In this document: one piece after another, positions 7,583 through 12,746 of the stretch
Layout of the letters: each line of letters begins with the position of its first letter
How positions within the stretch are numbered: the stretch's first letter is position 1
Assembly: GCA_002320935.1 (NCBI GenBank)
Contig: DCLG01000084.1
Span: forward strand, 35,157-47,902
Source of the DNA: Pedobacter sp. UBA1654
Lineage (GTDB): Bacteria > Bacteroidota > Bacteroidia > Sphingobacteriales > Sphingobacteriaceae
DNA: 12,746 nt
Reading direction: 5' to 3'
Position numbers and translations under genes: made by a program
Notes under the pieces: model-generated
Databases searched by the model: none
Seen by the model: only the letters and a program-made list of their open reading frames with translations
Told to the model about the DNA's origin: nothing

Positions 7583-7969
7583 TTGAGCATTGTTCGTTTT
7601 TCAATCCTATACACTGGTTTTTGCATTGTGCTGGCCGGCTTTATAACCATCCTTCAGGCAGTCTTCCCGGATGCAGGTTTGTTCGTGGACAAATTCTGGG
7701 TGATTTTCTGCTTTCTGGCAGGTATCACTTACATCGCGTATGTAACGGCCGACTTGGGCATTAAAAAGGACCCTGAAGTGGGTGTCATCACGATTATGGC
7801 CTCTATTGCGGTAAAGATGATCTTTTCGATGGCTTTTGTGCTGATTTACAGTCAGAACCGGCCTCAATTGGGCGGGATATTCCTGATCAACTTTTTTTCT
7901 TTATATTTATTGTTTACCTGCTTTGAATTATACTGGTTGTTGCGTAACTTGCGCCACCAAAATAAATAG
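7583..7969 (+). CDS. Four-helix membrane protein in the atpI position, function unproven
   Basis: 128 residues, nearly all membrane: helices at about 6-28, 38-56, 66-89 and 96-120, with a short basic tail (RNLRHQNK). Length, four helices and place between atpZ and atpB are those of AtpI, the protein thought to help assemble the c ring or supply Mg2+, but I see no AtpI sequence signature and do not assign the symbol. A charged loop GIKKDPEVG (59-67) joins helices 2 and 3. The start appears to be TTG at 7583: the frame is closed by a stop at 7529-7531, there is no ATG or GTG between it and the TTG, and the first internal Met is at residue 72, after two membrane helices. No Shine-Dalgarno sequence is visible. 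It ends 17 bases before the atpB ATG, so it should be co-transcribed. Confidence 0.75.
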   Translation: MSIVRFSILYTGFCIVLAGFITILQAVFPDAGLFVDKFWVIFCFLAGITYIAYVTADLGIKKDPEVGVITIMASIAVKMIFSMAFVLIYSQNRPQLGGIFLINFFSLYLLFTCFELYWLLRNLRHQNK

Positions 7970-7986
7970 TAAAAATCTGCGAATAA

Positions 7987-9147
7987 ATGGATTGTAGCCA
8001 CGTTTTTGATTTTAAAGTGAATAGGTTAATTGCTGCTTTTACGCTTTTTTTAGCGCTTTTCACTGTTGTACCATCTGTTTTAGCGCAGACTGACAGTGTT
8101 CAAGCTGGAGCCGCTCATGAAACTGTTGCATCTGGTGCTGCTCATGGCGCTGAAGCAGGTCATGAAGAGGCCGGATTTGATCCAACAGCGGTAATTATGG
8201 AGCACATTGCTGATTCTCACGTTTGGCATGTTGCTGGTCATTTTTCTTTCCCGCTTCCTGTGATCTTGTATACTCCTCAGGGTTTTGAGTTTTTCTCTTC
8301 TGGTCATTTTCACCACGGTGAGGCCGACTATAAAGGGGCTTATAATACTTACCGCCTGGTTGAGAGTACTAAGGATCAAGGTGTAGGTCAGAACTTCTTT
8401 AATAAGAAAATCAAGGTGATTTCTCCGGACGGTCAGATTGATGAGGCTGCAACAGCTGCAATCATGGACTTTTCTATTACCAAGAATGTTGCTGCAATGT
8501 TTCTTACGGTTGTAATTCTTGTGCTTGTTTTCTCTGCAGTTGCATCTGCTTACAAGAAACGCGCAGGGAAATCACCTAAAGGTATGCAGTCGTTTTTAGA
8601 GCCAATTATAGTGTTTGTAAGAGACGATATTGCTAAACCAAACATTGGTCATGATTACGGTCGTTTTATGCCGTTTTTACTAACGGTGTTCTTTTTTATT
8701 CTTATCAATAACCTTTTAGGTTTGGTGCCGATCTTCCCGGGTGGTGCAAACGTTACCGGAAATATCGCTACAACCTTTATCCTTGCCTTGTTCACTTTAG
8801 TGATCGTGAATGTTAATGGTAACAAGTCTTACTGGAGTCACATCTTTGCGCCTGATGTGCCGAAATGGATGTACATCATTATGATTCCGGTTGAGGTTAT
8901 CGGTGTGCTTTCAAGACCATTCGCTCTAATGGTAAGGTTATTCGCGAACATTACTGCCGGACACATTATCGTGTTAAGCTTAATCTCCCTGATCTTCATT
9001 TTCAAATCACTTGCAATAGCACCGGTATCGGTAGCATTCGTGATCTTCATGGATGTCCTGGAGCTGTTAGTTGCTTTTTTACAGGCTTTTATCTTTACCT
9101 TGTTAAGTGCGCTTTTCATTGGTATGGCGGTAGAGGAGCATCATTAA
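7987..9147 (+). CDS. atpB: ATP synthase subunit a (AtpB) with N-terminal signal peptide and periplasmic extension
   Basis: This is the stator half of the proton channel in Fo, in the inner membrane. At 386 residues it is over 100 longer than the E. coli protein (271). The extra part is N-terminal: a signal-like helix (about 14-30) with likely cleavage after VLA (31-33), then a soluble, His-rich stretch (34-165; His at 44, 53, 59, 73, 78, 81, 85, 107, 109, 110). The channel domain starts near 166, with membrane segments at about 167-189, 228-250, 258-277, 294-312, 322-345 and 347-380. The essential arginine is R317 in the segment MVRLFANITAGHI; N321 and Q366 match E. coli N214 and Q252. The positions of E. 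coli E219 and H245 carry H326 and E359, an exchanged pair. The GTG at 8017 (codon 11) is an alternative start that would leave a more typical signal peptide (NRLIAAFTLFLALF...). Such extended subunits a are familiar in Bacteroidota; the function of the extension is not known to me. Confidence 0.96.
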   Translation: MDCSHVFDFKVNRLIAAFTLFLALFTVVPSVLAQTDSVQAGAAHETVASGAAHGAEAGHEEAGFDPTAVIMEHIADSHVWHVAGHFSFPLPVILYTPQGFEFFSSGHFHHGEADYKGAYNTYRLVESTKDQGVGQNFFNKKIKVISPDGQIDEAATAAIMDFSITKNVAAMFLTVVILVLVFSAVASAYKKRAGKSPKGMQSFLEPIIVFVRDDIAKPNIGHDYGRFMPFLLTVFFFILINNLLGLVPIFPGGANVTGNIATTFILALFTLVIVNVNGNKSYWSHIFAPDVPKWMYIIMIPVEVIGVLSRPFALMVRLFANITAGHIIVLSLISLIFIFKSLAIAPVSVAFVIFMDVLELLVAFLQAFIFTLLSALFIGMAVEEHH

Positions 9148-9172
9148 TATTAAACTATAGATTCATTAATAT
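9141..9172 (+). repeat. 10-base direct repeat in the atpB-atpE gap
   Basis: TCATTAATAT occurs at 9141-9150, overlapping the atpB stop codon, and again at 9163-9172, 22 bases later. The second copy lies in the very AT-rich 39-base leader before the atpE ATG (9187). An unstructured A/T-rich leader could favour ribosome loading on atpE in a phylum that relies little on Shine-Dalgarno pairing (inference). The repeat itself may be chance. Confidence 0.3.
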
Positions 9173-9174
9173 AA

Positions 9175-9402
<228 letters not shown>

Positions 9403-9433
9403 TCAGCAGGACTGTAAGTACAGGAAAAAAAAC

Positions 9434-9472
9434 TAAGGTTGGAAGTCGACGATTGGTTGCCTTCCAGCCTTA
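9434..9472 (+). promoter_or_regulatory. Long RNA hairpin between atpE and atpF
   Basis: TAAGGTTGGAAG (9434-9445) pairs with CTTCCAGCCTTA (9461-9472) over 12 base pairs, with one G-U pair. After a single T/C mismatch (9446/9460), 9447-9450 pairs with 9456-9459, leaving the five-base loop GATTG. It sits in the middle of the 102-base atpE-atpF gap (9403-9504), the longest gap in the operon. An A-run (9425-9432) precedes it. What follows, TTAATTAAATTAAG, is not an uninterrupted T tract, so it is a weak terminator at best. A role as attenuator or as 3' mRNA stabiliser for the upstream atpE message would suit the need for many c copies per enzyme (inference). Confidence 0.65.
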
Positions 9473-9504
9473 ATTAAATTAAGACTTAGAAATTTAAATA
9501 TCAT

Positions 9505-9999
9505 ATGGAGTTAGTTACCCCAAGTATTGGACTTGTTTTCTGGACATTAGTCGCGTTTTTGTTCTTATTGCTGCTTTTAAAGAAGTTAGCCTGGAAACCT
9601 ATCATGGGTGCTATCCATGACCGTGAGCAGTACATCGACGAGGCTTTGAATAAAGCTGAATTAGCGAAAAAAGAGATGGCTCGTTTAACTGCTCAGAATG
9701 AGGACTTAATGCAACAGGCTCGTGCTGAAAGAGATTTGATTCTTAAAGAAGCGAAGAACCTGAAGGATAGCATACTGAATGAAGCTAAAGCGCAGGCGCA
9801 GGCTGAAGGCAGCAAAATGCTTGAAAAAGCTAAGATTGAAATTGCTAATCAGAAGAAAGCTGCCCTTGCTGAAATGAAGTCGCAGGTGTCTACTTTATCT
9901 ATTGAGATTGCAGAACGTGTATTACGCGGACAGCTACAGGATAAAGCTAAACAACAGGAATTGGTTGCAGGCCTTTTAAAGGATGTTGAGTTAAACTAA
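9505..9999 (+). CDS. atpF: ATP synthase subunit b (AtpF)
   Basis: This is the peripheral stalk, which holds F1 still against the turning rotor. The 164 residues are close to E. coli b (156). A single N-terminal membrane helix (about 8-27, FWTLVAFLFLLLLLKKL) is followed by the usual WKPIMGAIHDRE at the membrane exit (30-41). A long, charged, Ala-rich helix suited to coiled-coil dimerisation then runs from about 42 to 135. The C-terminal part (IEIAERVLRGQL, 133-144) is the region that binds delta. Only one b-type gene is present, with no b' partner, so a homodimer is expected. The ATG at 9505 follows an AT-rich stretch; the distance to atpE is 102 bases and to atpH 24 bases. Confidence 0.96.
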   Translation: MELVTPSIGLVFWTLVAFLFLLLLLKKLAWKPIMGAIHDREQYIDEALNKAELAKKEMARLTAQNEDLMQQARAERDLILKEAKNLKDSILNEAKAQAQAEGSKMLEKAKIEIANQKKAALAEMKSQVSTLSIEIAERVLRGQLQDKAKQQELVAGLLKDVELN

Positions 10000-10023
10000 T
10001 TTTTATCCTAACGTAAATCACAA

Positions 10024-10572
10024 ATGTCAAATAGTAAAGCAGCATCAAGATACGCAAAGTCACTTATTGATCTTTCTTCGGAGCAGGATTCCATGGAAGC
10101 TGTTCGGGCTGACATGGCGAGTATCGTTTCGGTTGTTGGTGCAAACCCATTGTTGGGTGCGGTTCTTAGCAATCCCATTATTCCGCTCGATAAAAAAGCT
10201 GGTATTCTGAAGGATACGTTTTCAGGTCGGGTGAGTGCAGTTACTGATCTCTTTCTGAAACTGATTGTAAGCAAAGGAAGGGCATCGATCGTATTTGAAA
10301 CTGCTAAAGGCTTTTTAACGCAATATAATTCGTTAAAAGGTATTGTTACCGCTGAGGTAACATCGGCGATTCCGCTGACAGAAGCGAACCGTACTGAGAT
10401 TATAACTATAGTTAAAAGAGAAGTTGGTGCCAATGAAGTGCTGATCAAAGAAAAAGTTGATGAGAAGCTGATTGGCGGTTTTATTCTTAAGGTTGGCGAC
10501 AGGCAGTTTGATGCAAGTATTGCCAGCAACCTGAATAAACTAAAAAAAGAATTTAGCCACGGTGTGGTTTAA
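10024..10572 (+). CDS. atpH: ATP synthase subunit delta (AtpH, OSCP family)
   Basis: This protein caps F1 and joins it to the b stalk. The 182 residues are the usual length. An N-terminal helical bundle (about 5-105) begins AASRYAKSLIDLS, typical of the family. The C-terminal domain ends in the most conserved block, from VDEKLIGGFILKVGDRQF onward (143-160), followed by DASIASNLNKLKKEF. Its interior changes quickly between species, as usual for delta. The start ATG at 10024 lies 24 bases after atpF; the stop is 47 bases before atpA. Its codon use is less biased than that of atpE or atpA. Confidence 0.96.
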   Translation: MSNSKAASRYAKSLIDLSSEQDSMEAVRADMASIVSVVGANPLLGAVLSNPIIPLDKKAGILKDTFSGRVSAVTDLFLKLIVSKGRASIVFETAKGFLTQYNSLKGIVTAEVTSAIPLTEANRTEIITIVKREVGANEVLIKEKVDEKLIGGFILKVGDRQFDASIASNLNKLKKEFSHGVV

Positions 10573-10619
10573 GAAACATTAACAGATTACTGATTACAAA
10601 AGAAATAATATAAAACATT

Positions 10620-12194
10620 ATGGTAGAGGTAAGACCAGACGAAGTATCGGCAATTATCAGGCAACAATTGGCGGGCTTCAAATCAGAGGCTGAACTGGAA
10701 GAGGTTGGTACCGTATTACAGGTGGGTGATGGTATCGCTCGTGTTTACGGTTTAACTAAAGTACAGTCAGGTGAGTTAGTTGAGTTTGACAACGGCTTAC
10801 AAGGGATTGTATTGAACCTTGAGGAAGATAACGTTGGTGTGGTTTTATTAGGTCCTTATGGTGACATCAAGGAAGGTGATACCATTAAGCGTACCAACAA
10901 GATTGCTTCTATCAAAGTTGGTGAAGGTATGTTGGGTCGTGTTGTAAACACACTTGGCGAGCCTATCGACGGTAAAGGTCCAATCTTAGGCCCAACCTAT
11001 GAAATGCCGATTGAGCGTAAAGCACCTGGTGTAATTTACCGTCAGCCGGTTACTGAGCCATTACAAACTGGTATCAAAGCGATTGATGCGATGATTCCAA
11101 TTGGTCGTGGTCAGCGTGAGTTGGTTATTGGTGATCGTCAAACTGGTAAAAGTGCCGTTTGTATTGATACCATCATCAATCAAAAAGAATTTTATGAAGC
11201 AGGAAACCCTGTTTTATGTATATATGTAGCTTGTGGTCAAAAAGCAAGTACAGTAGCGAACGTTGTTCGTACACTAGAAGAGAATGGTGCAATGGCATAC
11301 ACAGTTGTGGTTTCTGCTGCTGCTGCTGATCCTGCTCCACTTCAATTCTACGCACCTTTCTCTGGTGCTGCAATTGGTGAGTTCTTCAGAGATACTGGTC
11401 GCCCGGCATTGATCGTTTATGATGATTTGTCTAAACAAGCTGTGGCTTACCGTGAGGTTTCTCTGTTATTACGTCGTCCACCGGGCCGTGAGGCTTATCC
11501 AGGTGACGTGTTCTACCTTCACAGCCGTTTATTAGAGCGTGCTGCGAAAATCAACTCAAACGATGATATCGCTCAGGCGATGAACGACCTTCCGGAGTCC
11601 ATCAAAGGAATCGTTAAAGGTGGTGGTTCATTAACTGCATTGCCAATCATTGAAACTCAAGCAGGTGACGTATCTGCTTACATCCCGACAAACGTAATTT
11701 CAATTACTGACGGTCAGATCTTCCTTGAATCTAACTTGTTCAACGCAGGTGTTCGTCCGGCGATCAACGTAGGTATCTCGGTATCACGTGTAGGTGGTAA
11801 CGCACAGATCAAGTCAATGAAGAAAGTTGCTGGTACCTTGAAGTTAGATCAGGCACAATACCGCGAGTTAGAGGCTTTCTCTAAATTCGGATCTGACTTA
11901 GATGCTGCTACTAAATCTGTACTTGACAAAGGTGCACGTAACGTGGAGTTGTTGAAACAAGGTCAGTTCTCTCCAATGCCAGTTGAAAAACAGGTTGCGA
12001 TCATCTACATCGGTACTAAGAACTTAATGCGTCAGGTACCAGTTGAGCGCGTTAAGGAGTTCGAAAACGAATTCCTTGAGCAAATTGAATTGCGTCACCC
12101 AGAGGTTTTAGCTGCACTTAAAGCAGGTAAACTTGAAGATGCAAGTACAAGTGTATTAGAAACAGTAGCTAAAGAGGTTTCAGCAAAATATTAA
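10620..12194 (+). CDS. atpA: ATP synthase subunit alpha (AtpA)
   Basis: This is the non-catalytic nucleotide-binding subunit of the F1 hexamer; it alternates with beta and lends the arginine finger to the catalytic site. 524 residues against 513 in E. coli. The N-terminal helix (5-20) binds delta. A beta-barrel domain spans about 28-95. The nucleotide-binding domain (about 97-385) has the P-loop GDRQTGKS at 171-178 and the Walker B-like [12 protein letters not shown] (263-274). The arginine finger is R390 in [13 protein letters not shown]. The helical C-terminal domain runs from about 392 to 524. The short region 311-336 ([20 protein letters not shown]) is a little longer than in E. coli and accounts for part of the extra length. 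The start is ATG at 10620 after an A-rich leader. Gly and Arg codons are mostly GGT and CGT, consistent with strong expression. Confidence 0.98.
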   Translation: MVEVRPDEVSAIIRQQLAGFKSEAELEEVGTVLQVGDGIARVYGLTKVQSGELVEFDNGLQGIVLNLEEDNVGVVLLGPYGDIKEGDTIKRTNKIASIKVGEGMLGRVVNTLGEPIDGKGPILGPTYEMPIERKAPGVIYRQPVTEPLQTGIKAIDAMIPIGRGQRELVIGDRQTGKSAVCIDTIINQKEFYEAGNPVLCIYVACGQKASTVANVVRTLEENGAMAYTVVVSAAAADPAPLQFYAPFSGAAIGEFFRDTGRPALIVYDDLSKQAVAYREVSLLLRRPPGREAYPGDVFYLHSRLLERAAKINSNDDIAQAMNDLPESIKGIVKGGGSLTALPIIETQAGDVSAYIPTNVISITDGQIFLESNLFNAGVRPAINVGISVSRVGGNAQIKSMKKVAGTLKLDQAQYRELEAFSKFGSDLDAATKSVLDKGARNVELLKQGQFSPMPVEKQVAIIYIGTKNLMRQVPVERVKEFENEFLEQIELRHPEVLAALKAGKLEDASTSVLETVAKEVSAKY

Positions 12195-12220
12195 TCTCTA
12201 ACGGCGCACACTAAAATAAC

Positions 12221-12746
12221 ATGGCTAATTTAAAAGAAGTAAGAATACGTATAGCATCGGTACAATCAACGCAGCAGATTACCAAGGCCATGAAAATGGT
12301 TTCGGCCGCTAAGCTGAAGCGTGCCACCAATGCGATTACACAATTACGTCCATATGCTACTAAACTAAAGGAGATTTTAGGTAATCTTTCAGCAAGTTTA
12401 GAAGGTTCATCATCACCTTTTATCCAGGAGCGTGAACCGAACAAAGTTTTAGTTGTGGTCGTGTCATCAAACCGTGGTCTTGCAGGTGCTTTCAACATGA
12501 ACGTGATCAAAGCGACCAACAATCTGATCGCGGAGCGCTACAGTGAGCAGTTGAAGAATGGCAACGTGAAGATTGTCGCGATTGGTAAGAAAGGTCAAGA
12601 CTTCTACGAAAAGCGTAACTACAACACCATTGGTAACAACAATGAGCTTTATTCAGCATTGACCTTTGAAAATGTAACTAAAATTACAGACGCTATCATG
12701 GATGGCTTTGTAAAAGGTGAGTATGATGAAGTACAGGTTGTTTATA
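12221..12746 (+). CDS. atpG: ATP synthase subunit gamma (AtpG), 5' part
   Basis: This is the central rotor shaft of F1. The frame opens with ATG at 12221, 26 bases after the atpA stop, and is still open at the right edge after 175 codons, so roughly the last two fifths of a usual gamma (about 290) are missing. The N-terminal helix is unmistakable: RIRIASVQSTQQITKAMKMV followed by SAAKLKRA matches the gamma coiled-coil that enters the alpha/beta ring. The Rossmann-like middle domain then starts with VLVVVVSSNRGLAGAFN (about 74-90), also typical of gamma. Nothing unusual is visible in the part shown. Confidence 0.96.
   Translation, partial: MANLKEVRIRIASVQSTQQITKAMKMVSAAKLKRATNAITQLRPYATKLKEILGNLSASLEGSSSPFIQEREPNKVLVVVVSSNRGLAGAFNMNVIKATNNLIAERYSEQLKNGNVKIVAIGKKGQDFYEKRNYNTIGNNNELYSALTFENVTKITDAIMDGFVKGEYDEVQVVY

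Noticed and set aside
10008..10529. Open frame of 173 codons on the minus strand covering nearly all of atpH
   Set aside because: The protein is Ser/Thr/Ile-rich without a recognisable domain and lies opposite an unmistakable atpH; it reflects the codon use of that gene.
10584..10596. Near-tandem GATTACTGATTAC in the atpH-atpA gap
   Set aside because: Two 6-base units in a short AT-rich spacer are expected by chance, and no pairing or protein-site pattern accompanies them.
11308..11340. GCT-repeat-like run (about four GCT codons) inside atpA
   Set aside because: It encodes the conserved [13 protein letters not shown] stretch of alpha subunits; it is coding constraint, not a microsatellite of interest.
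12211..12522. Open frame of 103 codons on the minus strand at the right edge
   Set aside because: It lies opposite the highly conserved N-terminus of atpG, which is the real gene; the antisense product shows no motif.
12195..12746. Absence of atpD and atpC from the operon
   Set aside because: The window ends inside atpG, and a split atpDC locus is usual in Bacteroidota, so this is not an anomaly that can be claimed.

Overview
This window reads as ordinary chromosome from a member of the Bacteroidota, most likely Sphingobacteriaceae (Pedobacter- or Mucilaginibacter-like). The reasons are two type IX secretion/gliding genes (gldN and porW/sprE), a subunit a of the ATP synthase with the long N-terminal extension seen in this phylum, AT-rich translation starts without clear Shine-Dalgarno sequences, and -7 promoter boxes of the TAnnTTTG type. 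The family assignments come from recognising motifs and could not be checked by database search. No mobile element, CRISPR array, tRNA or rRNA was seen. Coding density is high, and no gene-free stretch exceeds about 100 bases.

Layout. Left edge (1-396, + strand): the 3' end of gldN. A hairpin terminator at 415-446 separates it from a convergent minus-strand cluster, read right to left: porW/sprE (7195-4484), a bifunctional class A penicillin-binding protein (4482-2251) and uvrC (2247-445). Gaps of only 1 and 3 bases separate these three genes, so they are almost certainly one transcript with coupled translation. A 100-base divergent promoter region (7196-7295) follows. From there the plus strand carries the F-type ATP synthase operon: atpZ, a small four-helix membrane protein in the atpI position, atpB (a), atpE (c), atpF (b), atpH (delta), atpA (alpha) and the start of atpG (gamma), which runs off the right edge. 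Beta and epsilon (atpD, atpC) are not present before the edge; in Bacteroidota they commonly sit at a separate locus.

How the genes work together. GldN and PorW are both parts of the type IX secretion/gliding machine of the cell envelope. PBP1A builds peptidoglycan in the same compartment. UvrC (nucleotide excision repair) seems to be a passenger on that transcript. The atp operon encodes the proton channel (a, c, b) and most of F1 (delta, alpha, gamma), preceded by two small membrane proteins of the kind linked to Mg2+ supply or c-ring assembly.

I see no clearly new system. The points most worth a second look are: the signal peptide and His-rich periplasmic domain on subunit a, together with its exchanged His/Glu pair in the proton path; a long hairpin between atpE and atpF that could set c-subunit excess; TTG starts on two genes; a promoter-like box inside an inverted repeat in the atp operon; and the closeness of gldN and porW.
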